From Chamaea fasciata (Eukaryota > Chordata > Aves > Passeriformes > Sylviidae): DNA of 64,000 bases. How positions within the stretch are numbered: position 1 is the stretch's first letter; each line of letters opens with the position of its first letter. Shown piece after piece: positions 22,833 to 35,800 of the stretch. Under the pieces are notes generated by a model. That model was not told the origin of the DNA. It did not search any database and worked only from the letters and a program-made list of their open reading frames with translations. The position numbers were made by a program, and so were the translations under genes. The DNA is taken from NCBI GenBank assembly GCA_029207755.1, contig JARCOQ010000002.1, positions 40,620,244-40,684,243 on the forward strand, in the 5' to 3' direction.

Positions 22833-24553
22833 GTAGGTATACATCTTCTGTCACCTCATAAATAATTTATTTTCAAGCATTATTCTTGAAATATTTCCAA
22901 AAAGAAAACCAAAATTACAATCCAAAGGATATCTGTATTTCTTCACAAAATTGTTTATTTTGTGTGGAGCATTAACTCTGTCAGTTCTCTGTTCTTTTTT
23001 ATGATATCTGATTGGACTGTGGTGCAGAGCAGCCTAGCTATTAAGAGTTGTAAAAAAAATGGGTTAATTTATGAAAAAGATATAATTATGTTTTTATATA
23101 ATTAGTATATTAAAATAGCAGTAGTGTTTTTAAGGCTGCTAAATATTCCTAAAACTTCTGGATGAAACAGGAAAATCTGATTATACCTTCTTGTTTCCAA
23201 AATGTATCAACATTCTTGCAATCTGTTGATAGGCCATGGAGGGTGTATGACATTTTATTTGGTGAGCAGTATGGATTCTGATTCTCCTTCAGTATTTCTT
23301 CAGTGTGAAAGACAGGGAATTTAACAGTCTAAACAACCGATCTCTTCCCGTCCTTTCAAAAGATAACTGTTGTTGTTACTGTGACTAGGATTCACTTGCA
23401 TTCTAATGGAGGACTCCATACTAGACCTCTGATATGAATGGATATAAATAGTATTATCTCAGTTAAAGTAAATTGCTGTGATTTGACATTCTTTACCCGG
23501 ATTCTGACTGCTCAGGTTTGGTTTGGGGGGGGTTTTTTGTTACTTTACTATGACCATTATTTTTTATTTTCTATAGATATGCTGAGTTAATATCCTAAAA
23601 ACAGAAGGGATAAACAAGCCAGGCTGGTTTCTGTTCTTGTAGATAATACGGTCAAGTAGATGAATCTTTTTTTTCCAGCCTACAGGGCAGTTATTATCTC
23701 TCAATATCTTATACAATTATGTGTGTAAGAATTTATAGTTTTGTGTCTTTAAGCAGTATTTCCTCAGTGTTTGGTGTAGAGTTCTGCTACTGTTGTTGCT
23801 CTGAAGTCAGATTCCATGCTAAGTGAGCTGTGCATATCCAGCACATACTCCTGCAAGCAAAGATACGGCACATATGCAACAAGGTGCAGCCAGACTTTCG
23901 GACAGTAAATATTTTTGCCTTTAAATCACAATAGAGGAGATCTCCAACACCATTTGTCTACCTTAGTCTGCAAGGCCTCTGTCTGTTTTGTGCAAGCGAG
24001 CATCACTAGTGATTATTACACTGTAACCACTATCCATGCTGTTCTGTGTCTCCAATGATTATGCAAACCTATTTTTATCTTAACTTCTTTTTCTATTCAC
24101 TTTCTTTGAGTGAATATTTTCATAGATTTAAATAGAAGTGAGTGTTCTTAATTTTATAAATATGTATTTTACTCTTTTTAGAATTCCAAATGTCACAGTA
24201 TTTTCTTTTCTGTATTGTCATTAATCTTGCCTTTAAGTTTCCAACAAAATGTTTTACCTACCTTTGAGGAACAGTCTTGGAATATTTTCGTTTTATTTGA
24301 TAGCATCACTGTAATCAGAATTGCTTTTTGCTCTTTTAGAGTGGAAATGTTATATAAAAGAAGATAGGTTCTGATAAACAAAATGAAGAAATCTGTAAAT
24401 AAGATTACCATAATATGTTATGTCTTATATACTTATTTTAATCTTTGTGTTGTGCTGTGCACTTAATGAAATTCTTTTCAGCATATGCTGTTAATTTTCA
24501 TGAGTGGAATAAAAAGTTGCCTCTGTTCTGTCTGTTCTTTTCTTTTAATGCAG
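22833..24553 (+). other. DYNC2H1: Intron w14 (1,721 bp)
   Basis: GT-AG intron, phase 0. An 8-G run lies near 23526. The acceptor is TTAATGCAG. No element recognised. Confidence 0.87.
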
Positions 24554-24658
24554 GATTATCGTAATATTATTGAAAGCCTTCCAGAAGATGATAAACCTGA
24601 CTTTTTTGGCCTGCCAGCTAATATTGCTCGTTCATCACAGCGTATCATCAGTTCCCAG
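24554..24658 (+). CDS. DYNC2H1: DYNC2H1 exon w15: C-terminal domain, FGLPANI motif
   Basis: This exon is 105 bases, 35 codons, from DYRNIIESLPEDDKPDFF to RSSQRIISSQ. F-G-L-P-A-N-I matches the F-G-L-x-x-N-A motif of the dynein C-terminal domain; P-A-N-I-A-R-S-S-Q-R is dynein-2 wording. It borders the largest intron (16.8 kb). Donor CAG|gtaaag. Phase 0 at both ends. Confidence 0.96.
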
Positions 24659-25322
24659 GTAAAGTAAGCATTTCTCATTGACCTCTGAATCTGTTCTGCA
24701 GCCATTATAAGCTGAAGAACCCAACCACCTGTTCATAAATGCAGTTTCCATGAGTAAGTCAGAGAAAATTGATGTGTTTTTTTAATATATTGACTTTTGT
24801 CTGTAGAATATTTTAATACTGTAACAGTTAGTCTTTAGTTACAAGAGTATTCATTAAGAACTTAAATTAACAGATAATTACTGAGAAAGTTTCCAATAGT
24901 ATAATTCAGTTCACGTTGAAGAGTGGTATGCTAGTTTTACACATAGAATATGGGTAAGATTTTATGCTTTTGCTGAAATAAAAATTCTGAAGAATTTTTC
25001 CTGAAATTCCAGAATTCTTTCAATTAGTCAAAAAATTCCATTCCGGTGAGAAATGTGACTTTTTAAGTGAAGTCTGAATGAGAGCACACAATTACTGTAT
25101 AAGTGCAGTTAAACAGTACAAATCTTTTAAATACTCATTAGCATATTTTGTTTGACTGGTAAATTAATTGTGTCAGATAATGTGAAAGTTGATGGATTTG
25201 AGAATCTTAAATCAGAGCTGTGAAGTGAATTGGTCTCTGTATCAAGGCTGTCTTCAATTTTCTGCCCAGCCCTGGTGTGCTGTCTTATGTATGGACAAGT
25301 TATAGAGGGGGAAAAATTAAGT

Positions 25323-25400
25323 GATAGAATCATGGGTTTGAAGAAACTTCAGTGATCATCTAATCCAACCTTTCTTGGCAAAATCAGTTGGAAGTTTCCT
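25323..25400 (-). mobile_element. CR1 LINE, 3' tail fragment, antisense
   Basis: The left edge reads GATAGAATCATGGGTTTGAA and continues into GATCATCTAATCCAACC, which is the reverse complement of the CR1 3' end. Antisense to the gene. The right boundary is vague because the sequence decays. Confidence 0.75.
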
Positions 25401-25534
25401 ATAACTGGAATTTCCTATGAATTCAAGACTAAGAATTACAGGTTTTTTAAAAAGTATCTAATTGTTTGTTCACAGTCACTTAAAAAGTGCTCCAAGCAGA
25501 AATTTCCTATTGGTCTAAGACCTCTAATCTACTG

Positions 25535-25549
25535 AAAAAAAAAAAAAAA
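25535..25549. repeat. Poly(A) run, 15 bases
   Basis: Simple homopolymer in intron w15. No retrocopy features beside it. Confidence 0.85.
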
Positions 25550-28439
25550 GCCTTTGAGTATTGCATTTGTTGCCTATCCAATATAGTACTGGTAAATTTG
25601 TTTAAATATTTCTGTTCACTTAAATCCCTAGCTGTATTGTCAAACTATTTGTGATTTCTTTAGAACATGAAAGCATAAAGATATGTAAAGACAAATCAGT
25701 AGAATAGAGGTGCGTGTGGTAATAGGATGAACTCAAGAACTTGTCTATTACAAAGCTAGTACATGCTCTGAGATTCAACCTAGCTCTCTTTAATTTTGTC
25801 TTAAAATCATTTACATAAACATCCATTTAGATGCTTTTGTTTCTCTCAGATTCACTGTAGGCTGCTGCGTATTTTTTTATTTCAGCTGTACTTTCATAAC
25901 TTGTTAGAATCTGCAGTTGTTAAAAATGCTAATATTTGGAAATCAGAGTAGACTCAGAGTTCCTGCGTGAAGGGAAATAGATAATGAGTGCATTTGTATG
26001 TAAACCCACACTCTCCTGAACTAGTCTGCCCTAGCATTGATTATAAACTGTAAACTATGGGTTATAATCTTGAAAATGTGAGACTGATCTAGTTTCAATT
26101 CTGTGAGATGATTTTTTTTGTCATATGAGATATTTTCTTATCCTCCCAATAGTATTTTGCAAATACTATTTTAAGTCTTAGGCAAATTTAAATAACAGAA
26201 ATGTGAGATTTTCCTTGAACTGTGCATCTCCCTCACTGTGGATCCTACTCCCTTTCCATTTCTGTCAGTTTGGCACCTGTTTTAGATCCATAGTTGATCC
26301 CGTGGCTCACAACTGGAAATTCAGTCGTTGTTTTCTAAGTGGAGTGTTTCTCAGAAGTCCATTACCAAGCTAAAGCAAAGCAAAGGTGAATGAACAAGGG
26401 TAGTCAGAAATCAGTTGCTACCAGCTCAGCTGCCATGTCTCTAGCATCAGAAAGGTGAAATGTAATACTATGTCCACTACTTCACTGATTCTGTTGACTT
26501 TCTATCAATATTATTAATTTTTCATGCCTAGAAGTGATAGCTTGTGTTGCTGCAGCAACACACTTCAATAGAAATAGGCTGCAAGGCAGTGCAGCATTTT
26601 GAAGTCATGCCGATATCTCTTCTGTAACCTATGCATTGATAGTATTTGGGTAAACCTAAAACACCAATAAAAAGCAAGGGTCTTTTTGCAGAAATTTTGC
26701 AATTGTTGACTATATTCACAGCTTCTTATCACCAGGGAACTTTTCTAATTTAAAAGCTGAATATTGCTACTGGTATTATTTTTACATTGGCAATTACTAA
26801 TTGATTTATTAGAAATTATGTCTTGTAATGTTCTGTAGAGTGATTCAGAGAGTATTAATATTGAATGCATGCTGGTAAAATCCTTCTTTTAAAAATTTAC
26901 TTAAAAAGACATGATCTTTTTAGAAACATGATTTAATTTTTTTTAATTTTTTAATTTTTTTTTTTTTTTTAATTACGTGCTTAGTTGCTCTAAATAGGTA
27001 AAGATAAGTTAACTTTTAGAGCCGGGATTTCTAGAGTTCATGGCATCTCTTTGTTTCCACCTCACCTGATGTTAGAACAAGCCTTTGACACATCTCTTAT
27101 GTTGAACGTGGTCATGAATAATCTCACATCTTTTGTTATGTTCTCTTTGCAGAACAGTGCATTAAAGTAGAAAAAAACACACTGACAGTGCAGCTGCAGG
27201 AGTCAGTATACCTCATCCTACCTGTTTTACACCAGTGGAGATTTTCTATACTGCAACTCAGTTTCCTCATACTCAACAACAGTCCTCACCACTTAGTTAA
27301 AGTCATGCTCCTTTCTTCTGATCTGATAAACACTGTATTTTGCCTGCATGTTGGCCTGTATTCAGGTGGTCCAGTCTCCCAGTCTAAGTTAAAACCAATG
27401 ATTAAAGCAATCAGAATATGTGGAGGTTTGCTTTAGGCTCCCTGTGCAATAAGAGGAGTCTGTAATTTAGATATCTCTCCCGTGACCTTGCAGAATGGGC
27501 TTTTGTTGCCAGTGGACTCATCTCTTATTCTTACTTCTGTGCTTTTATGAATGCTTATCAACAAATCTCATCCTTCATTATAATTTCAATAGAACTATAC
27601 ACGAGTGTCATCATCAAAATAGAATTTATTGTATGTGATAAATGGAATTTTGACAGACTGAAACAGGCAGACCTGCATATTTATTTTTAAACCTTGGAAA
27701 AGCAGTAAGAACTGTCCTGTTCTGTCCACGATTTACCATGCCTGTAACTAATAAGACTTAATGCCAGTGACCACCCTAGGTGGGTGAAATGAAAATGCAG
27801 AGGTGTTGTTTTGTCTCCCTTCTTTGCACAGCAGACATATTCACTGCAGGCACTCTAGAGAGTGTAGCATATGTTGAGTGACCCCATCAAATCTTCCGAA
27901 CACAAATGACTGCAGCCTGTATGTAGTAGCTATATATGGTCACTCCACTGGGTAATCTAAACATTCTTCAATAATACACTAAATTATTTTGAGAAAAAAG
28001 GCAATCAGTAACTGGCAACTTGCACAGTAGTCTTCAAATATGACTGCCAGTGATAATGAATATGGCTAGCACGTGGTTTGCTTATTGCTAGTTTCTGTAT
28101 ACAATACTATGTTTGATAATTCTAATAATGTCTTCCCTCAGGAATTCAACATTCTTTTACACATTGTAATGCTTCACAGAGAGTATCATATGAGACAGGT
28201 TAAGTCTCAACCAACTTGAAGAATAGGTTGTTTTTGATATTTTCTTAAATGAATGAGTATTCTCTCAAATTATCATGCAAAGGTAAAGGGTTGTTACAGT
28301 CTCTCTATACTTGGACAGCATCTTGATTTTTTTATGTCCACCATCCCAGTGATGGCGGAAGTGGAAGGCAAGTCTGTGGATTTGCAGTAACTTTTTATGA
28401 CCTCCTGAGGTTGATTGTGCATGCATAATTGAAATTTAC

Positions 28440-28872
28440 TTCTTAAAGTTCACGGGGTAATGTCTCGAGTGGGACCCCATGCTGGAGCAGGGAAGGAGAG
28501 TGAGGAGTCAGAGACAGTGTGTGATGAACTGACCACAGCCCCCATTCTCTGTTGCTCTGCACTACTCAGATTGGAGGAGGTAGAGATTTCAGCAGTGAAG
28601 TTGAGCCCAGGAAGAAATGAGGGATGGTGAGAAGGCGTTAGAAGATTAATTTCTCATTATCCTAATCTGATTTAATTAGCAATAATTTAAATTAATTTCC
28701 ACAATTCAAGTCTGTTTTGCCTGTGATGGTAACTGGTGAGTGATCTCTCCCTGTCTTTAGTTCAACCCATGAACCTTTCCTTACATTTTCTTTTCCCTGT
28801 CTAGCTGGCAAGGGGAGTGATAGAACAGCTTTGGTGGACACCTGGTGGCCAGCCAAGGTAAACCCAATACAC
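28440..28872 (+). mobile_element. LTR-like avian interspersed repeat, degenerate
   Basis: This block resembles a bird interspersed repeat I remember from other avian genomes: 'GGGACCCCATGCTGGAGCAG', 'GTGTGATGAACTGACCACAG', 'GTGAAGTTGAGCCCAGGAAG', then a damaged AATAAA-like site at 28681, 'GTCTGTTTTGCCTGTGATGG', 'GGTGAGTGATCTCTCCCTGT' and 'GCTTTGGTGGACACCTGGTG'. The poly(A)-signal-like site in the middle and a defined end near AAACCCAATACA suggest a solo LTR of an endogenous retroelement. I cannot see a paired LTR, internal genes or target-site duplications. It might instead be another repeat class. No coding sequence. Confidence 0.6.
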
Positions 28873-30764
28873 CTTCAAAAAGCTTAAGGACATTAGAGAT
28901 ATAAAATAATCCTGTGGGGTTCATTGCTGAAGAGTCCACAGACTGTAGCATCTCACCAAATTTTTGAAGAAATACCACAAAAGATACTTATTTGTTGATT
29001 TTACATATGAATTAAAATTTTATATCTCTGAATACTGATAACCAAAATATTAACTGTGTTCCAGTTCACCTCAGCTGAACTTGCTAGAAGTATTTCTACT
29101 CCTGTATTTTGTCGTTTGTAATTTTATTTGCTTTTCAACCAGGCCAGTGGTACTCTGCAGTTTAGGTGGTCCAGATTTTGCCACAAAATTACTTGCTTTA
29201 AGAACATTTTTCATACTAATTTTATAGTCTCAAATAGAATCCAAATCTGTCTGTCATTTTCTGTAACAGGGTAGAGGATATGAGGTAATTTATTTTTCTC
29301 AGGTTTAATTTCTTTAATTTTCCTTTTTGCTGGAAGTCACAAATGTCCCCTTTTATTTACCAGAACAGACTTATTTTCTTGGATAGTCGCTACACATTGG
29401 CAGTAAAACTACTATAATAGAAAAAATATTTTCTAAGGGTGATAGTCATCTAACAAAGCTTTATTTTTTTTCAGAGTTAGGTGGCTAATCTAATGATTAT
29501 CTAGGCTCCCTGTGTATTACAGTCCAGCTCCAAGATACTGTATTTATACCTGCCATGAAGTGAATTATGTAATGTGTGAAATCCTGTTTCCTTCACTGAT
29601 ATTATCTTCAGTTATTGTTTTAATATTTCTTAAAATGCCTCCTGTGTTAACACCAAATATTTTATTTAGATGTTATTCTAACATTTCCCACAAGTCAATG
29701 GTATTTTAAAAACGGATACCGTGGAATTAAGATTTTATCTTTGAAATACACAGAGAGGTTCTGTCAGATTTTTAGTTCAGCTCTTAGAGGTTATTTTGTT
29801 TAAATTCTGCTAGAAGAGGCTTGTGATGTATTTATTGATTCAAGCCACTTCAAATTCCCCTGACTGATATTAGAATAATTTCTTATGTGTTTGTTTTTCT
29901 TTTAAATGTTTAGATACTGTGATCGAAAAAGATGATAACCCAAATTCAAAACAAATTGAAATTAAAACAGAGAAACCCCAGTGTAATACCTCTCAGCTAG
30001 CTTCTATCATATGAATATTATCCACCTCTTCTTAGGTAGTCATCCATTTTATTTTTTGTTACTAAGGAAAGACAAGCAGCTACAGGCAATAAATTGTTCC
30101 AGTCTTAGATAGGCATCTAAAATAGAGGAGTGAATCACCTTTTGGAATTACCCATTTCTTTCTGTTGAAGTTTGAATCAAGCTTTGTAATAATGTCAGTA
30201 GCATTTCTAAAACTTGTATAATGAAGATTTTAATGAGCATTTAAGAGATTAAGGAAAATAGCTGTAACTATGAGGTTGTTGCTTAGAGTACAGGAGAGTT
30301 ACTTTTCTTCTGAAAACTGGACTGTTTGAAAAATGAGATTTTTATTAGAACAGGATTTTGAAAATAGTTGGTTTTGCCATTTCCACATTGAGTATGTAAC
30401 AATGTAAATAAAGTTGTCACACTTGCTCTTCATATCTAAGTGTTCGATTTCAAATTGAAAAGTTCAGGAGGAGAAAGTGAAATTTATGCAAGTATGTATG
30501 TAAGTTACAGTGCTTGTCTCAAAGACCAAAAAGGGATTTCATTAATAAGTAGACATATTTTTTTGCAGCTTTTTATTTTCCAGGGCAGTGAAAGACCAAT
30601 ACATTTCAAATTTCATTTGTTTGTTACCAGTTTTATTTTATTCAACTGCTAAAGCAAGTAAATATTTCCCACCATTATGCCTCCTTAGGCAAGGCTGTCA
30701 TTCACATTAATGGAAGAGAGAGTGCTTATGAGCCTGACCTTGGGAGACTTGCCAACTGTCTTCC

Positions 30765-30930
30765 AGTGTGCTGAGAGTGCACTCAGTCTCCTTGGTGAGA
30801 TCATTGATAAAGATAAGGAACAGAACTGGTCACACTTCTGAGCATTGGGAACACCACTGGTGACTGGCCAACAGCTGGATTGAAGTCCCTGTTAGTGTTT
30901 GAGTGTGGTCATGTTCCTTGCATGGGCTGT
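30765..30930 (-). mobile_element. CR1 LINE, ORF2 fragment, antisense
   Basis: Reverse complement of the CR1 reverse-transcriptase region: 'GAGATCATTGATAAAGATAA', 'GGAACAGAACTGGTCACACT', 'GGGAACACCACTGGTGACTG' and 'GGCCAACAGCTGGATTGAAG', corresponding to the segment around the FxDD motif and the upstream GVPQGS block. Heavily mutated, no open frame. The downstream stretch to about 31200 may belong to the same or another old repeat, but I cannot show it. Confidence 0.7.
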
Positions 30931-31207
30931 TTTCCCAGTATTATGTGCTCCTTTGCTTCCTACAACATGCACAGAGGCCTTAGAATACTTACGGTTTTAT
31001 GTACCATATCTTGCTTATGTTTGCTAACATTTGGCCAATGCCCCATGTTCTCTTTGAACTTATATATGTGTTGAAACCCATTTCACTCCTAATTGTTTCA
31101 TTGTTTCATGCTAGTCTTATCTCCAGCTGGGATTTGGCTTTTCTAATTTCATCTTGAATTGCCCAGGCAGTTCTTTCATTGTCCTTGATTTTTTCTTCTA
31201 ATATGTT

Positions 31208-31209
<2 letters not shown>

Positions 31210-31255
<46 letters not shown>
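31210..31255. repeat. Poly(T) tract, 46 bases
   Basis: Forty-six uninterrupted Ts followed by GTCTTTCAG. It could be a slippage-prone homopolymer or the poly(A) tail of a minus-strand retrocopy. No polyadenylation signal in the minus direction is seen just to its right, so the retrocopy idea is not supported. Confidence 0.92.
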
Positions 31256-31256
<1 letters not shown>

Positions 31257-31964
31257 TCTTTCAGTCCACAGAGATACTCCATGCTTACTCAGTCGCTTTG
31301 CTAAAAATCCTGGCCTTTCTGCACAATGAGGGGACTTGTTCTGAGGCTCATTCAGAACCAGTCTTTTATTCCCCTTGTTAATCAACTGAAATTAATGTGC
31401 TGTCCACTCTACTGCCTGAAATGTTCCCTCTCCTTACTATACTGGATCATATTTTCCCTCGCCCTTAAGGCCATTAAACCAGTGTCTTATTTCCTTAAGT
31501 CCAAAACCTTAATTCTGCAGTTTACTTCATGGCTATCCTCAACATATATATAAATATAAATAATTTCTGCCTGCATTTGCAATATGGGCTGTTAACCAGC
31601 ACATCAGAAATTTCCTTCAGTGAAGTCATCATTAATAATCCACTTTTTTCACATATATTTTGAAATATAAAGATGCAGTGTTGCAAATAATGGTATTTAG
31701 AGGCTTCTGTGACTAAAAAGTAACTCTTAATTTAGGATTTTGTAAGCTGTAATTCCCATGAAAAAATTGATGCAGTTTTTTGACATAGTATTTAGCTTGT
31801 ATGTTTTTTTCCTATTCTCAGTAAAAGTCTCATTTTTCAGATCATTGCTATAAATATAAATTTGTTTTTATACAGAACTCCAGTGCACAGTGTTATAGAC
31901 AGTATTTGAAAATGCCTAGGAATGATCTGTGCCTGTATTCATACTTATTTTCGTGTGGCAGGAG

Positions 31965-32818
31965 TGACTGATAGCCCCGGCTGCTGTGCTGACGTTCAGT
32001 GAGACCTGGACAGCCTGGGAGGTTGGGCAGAGGGAAAACTAGTGCAGTTCAACAAAGGCAAATGCAGGGTTCTGCACCTGAAGAAGAAAAACCCCAGGCA
32101 TCAGCACAGGCTGGGATCTGACCTGCTGGAAACCAGCTCTGCAGAGAAGGACCTGGGGGTCCTGGTGGACAGCAAGCTGTCCATGAGGCAACAGTGCCCT
32201 CATGGCCAAGAAGGCCAAAGGGATCCTGGGGTGCATTAGGAAGAGCAGTGCCAGCAGGTCAGGGGAGGTGATCCTGCCCCTCTACTCTGCCCTGGTGAGA
32301 CACATCTGAAGTGCTGTGTCCGGGTCTGGGCTCCTCAGTTCAAGGAAGATGAGAAGCTACTGGAGGGGACTCAAGGGAGGACTATGATGACTGGGGGACT
32401 GAAGCATCTCTCTTGCAAGGAAAGGCTGATAAAGTTAGGTCTGTTTCACCTGGAGAAGGGACAACTGAAGGATTTTATCAATTTTAAGATTTACAGATAT
32501 CTTAAGGGTGGGTATCAAGAAGATGGAGCCATATTTGTTTCAGTGGTGCCCAGTGACAGGAAAAGGGGCAGTGGGCACAAACTCATTCATAGGATGTTCA
32601 TCTGAGGAAAAACTTCCTAAATATGAGGGTGATGGAAAACTGGAACAGGCTGTCAGAGAGGATGTGGTTGACTATCTCCTCTTCTGGAGGTACTGAAAAC
32701 CTGTCTGGAGGTGATACTGTGTGGCCTGCTCTGGGTGAACCTGCTTTGGTGGGGGGGGCTTGGACTAGATGATCTCTAGAGGTGCCTTCCTACCCCAAGC
32801 ATTCTGTCATTCTGTGAC
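31965..32818 (+). mobile_element. CR1 LINE, about 0.85 kb, ORF2 end plus 3' UTR
   Basis: Sense-oriented CR1. The first part translates to the end of ORF2: [20 protein letters not shown], then [20 protein letters not shown], typical of CR1 reverse transcriptase, before frameshifts break it. The 3' UTR follows with 'AAGGAAAGGCTGATAAAGTT', 'GTGCCCAGTGACAGGAAAAG', 'GGGCAGTGGGCACAAACT', 'GGCTTGGACTAGATGATCTC' and an end with CATTCTGTCATTCTGTGA. Defective and 5'-truncated. Confidence 0.93.
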
Positions 32819-35800
32819 TCATACCATGATATTTTGTACTCATCATGAATGGCAGCTGAATCATTTGAAAACTTGAGAGATTTCTTGAGATTCTGCAGAA
32901 ACTCAACATAGAGAATTAATATTCACTCATTAAATTTGCATGACTTAAGAAAATTATGGTGTCTGAACAATGTCAAGTTTACAAAATCAGGCAAAATCAT
33001 GTTGCTGAATTGAATACTCCACAGGAATGAATACTAGCATAGAAATCTCACACTAAATTATTCTTTTTATAGATGGGATTGCTTAAAGCGAAACAACAAT
33101 TTCTTTAATGAAACCTATCAGAAAACAAGGAATCGCTAATTGAACCTTATTGTAGCTACTAAATACAGTATTTATTTAAAATAAATACTCTTGCTCTTCT
33201 GTCTGTACTTGAAAATGAGAAATATTGTAGGAAAAAAAGGTTACCTTTTTATAACATTTTTATAACTATTTTTTTATTTTGTGATGGATATTTCTAAACT
33301 TAATATTAATCTAATAATGAAGAACAGTGTAGAGCAATCTAGTAAAGTAGACAAGATACAAACCAGGGTCAGGAAGCACAAAGTGAATTTTGCCTCATTA
33401 AATGTAATTCCAGTGATCCCACTGACTTCAGTAAAACAGCATTTTATCATTGGATTCTTTTTTTTTTTTTAAACTTGGTTTCTGATGTGCTCTTATTTTC
33501 AGCAAGTCACTGGCTGATTTTGTACCTCTTCCTGCCATTCCTTGCGTATCCTTTTACTTAGATTAAAACTGCTCTATGTCTTACTAAAACTGTGATCAGA
33601 TACATGGTTCCAGTGCTGCTTTTTGCCTTGTTTCTGAGAGCAACAGAGACATAAGGTGTAGGGGAGGGTGTATGAGGACACTGGCAACTCTTAAATTGCT
33701 GAATCATGCTTGAGTTTGTACACCAAATCTCCAAGTCAGATAAAGAAAAGTTAGGGTAATGTCTGCCCAATATTGTAGTCATACATCTGGCTGCAGTATT
33801 TCTACTGTATATAGAATAGATGGGCTATGGTGTGTGGTTATTTTTCAAGGTGCAGCTGCAATGATAGCTGTAGCTTCTTGAGTGTTTGTCAACAGACACG
33901 ATTTTCTCTTTCGCAATCCAGCTCAACAGGACTCAGAGCATGAATTCTGTATTTACTGTTCCTTCGTAATTCTAATTATGCCACATAGAGTAATCTATGT
34001 ATAATCATTGAAAATTATTTTAATTATTGAAAAGCAATTTGTATTGTTCTTGAAATTCTTACGTTATTACTGTAGATTCCAGATAAACATAAATTTATTT
34101 TCTTAAAATATTTCAGCAGTTATATAACCTTTCAGTTGTTCAGAGCATTTAATTACTGACATTTATTACATCCCACATCACAAATACATGACTGACAGTC
34201 TCTAGTAGAAATTGATGAGTAATGTCAACCTGTATTTATTGTGCTGCAACAGAGAGCTGAGTACTTAAAAGGAGTTTTTGAAATACAAGGAGAATTTTGA
34301 ATACACCTGTGGTGATGCATGAGAGAAATGTGCTGTGCCATTAATGGAGTGGAAGCCAGAGTACTATGCTCTGACAAATAGACCTAGAAAACATCTCTTT
34401 ACTCATTTAGTGAATCAATGTAACACTTCAAAAAATGGTATTAATTCTCACAGGACTGGTACTGTGTATATGAAAATACATTGGTGGTGTTCTACTTATG
34501 AGAAGTTGGTTCGCTTCTAAAAACAGGCTGCCATTTTACAGTCTCCTTAAATTTTGTCAGGATTTGTAATTAGTTAAGGTCAACCACCTCTTCTGGCATT
34601 CCTTTTAGCTAATGGTCTCCAGTTAATATGTATCCTGTGGACCTCTATGAAGTAAAACTCTCAGTTATTCTTTAGGAGAAGGTTCAGCTAGGGCTTGTGC
34701 TGTCCGTCTGTAGCACGCTGCTGATCTTCTTCCTTCTTCCCCTGAACCCCTGCTCCACACAGGGTCTTCCTGTTGTCAAAGGTATGTCATATATGATCTG
34801 CTTCTGTATTAAGGAAGATACAGGTGTGGTCAATGTCTTTGCCACATTTACTTTGTATTTGATTAAGAAGGCATGTATCTCTGTATGGAGTCCAGCCCTA
34901 CTTCAGATCCTTAATTAGTGAAACTGCAGCTTTGAGGTGGCCTTGATGGAACAAGAAAAGAGCAAGCACAGACCTACACTGTCTCTTACTCATTCACATG
35001 CAGTAGGAATTATTTGCTTAAAGTGCCATTAAAGCCTAACATTCAGCCTAACAGCATCCATGGATCCTGTTGTTGCAGAGAGGGTAAGGGGCACGGGAAC
35101 TGGAAGTCAGAGAGGTTTCAGTGCCAGCTCAGTCTTAGGCTACTTTCTCAACAATGAGGGTACAGCGGCCAAGTTGTGAGAAACAGTATGGAAGCATGTA
35201 GCTCTGCCAGAAGGGATGTCACACAGAAACCTGCTCCCTCTTGTGACACAGTAAAGATACAGTTGCATTGCACTGGGTTAGTACTTTCACAGTATCTACA
35301 GAAGTAATTAAGCTGTAGCTTCTTATTTTAGTTTGAGCTGTAAAGTTTTACAAAACCAGAAATATCGGTGTGAAGGGATATATTGTTTCATTCAGAGAAA
35401 TGGAGCAAAGAAGTGGTTTCTGTGCTAAGACTAAGTCCTTTTAAAACTGGTAGATGGCAGTAGAGTATCTGCTTTGACATCTGTAGATTTACTGGGAGGA
35501 CCTTGTTACATTTTTGTACAAAAATAAAAATTCTTTTTTATATGTTCCATAATCTCAAAAAAAATGCCAGTTATCTGACTAGCAAATCTTCCCAGCTTTG
35601 CATTCTTAGAACAGTAATCATATTGAGTTCAGAAATGATTGAGCTGAGATTTTTTTAATTCACTGACAGAATTTCGCAAGATATTTTTGACTGTATTACT
35701 TTCCTCTTTTTCAAGTCTTAGTACTGTGTATAAAATTTGATTTGATTCTGAAATGAGTGCAAGACATAGATATAAGTCTGTTTATTATATATTGCGTTTG

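Noticed and set aside
31256..31960. Processed pseudogene ending in the 46-T tract
   Set aside because: No polyadenylation signal in the right place, no coding similarity recognised and no visible target-site duplication.
32042..32239. 65-codon frame with a convincing protein look
   Set aside because: It is the end of CR1 ORF2 in the sense-oriented element and breaks soon after.
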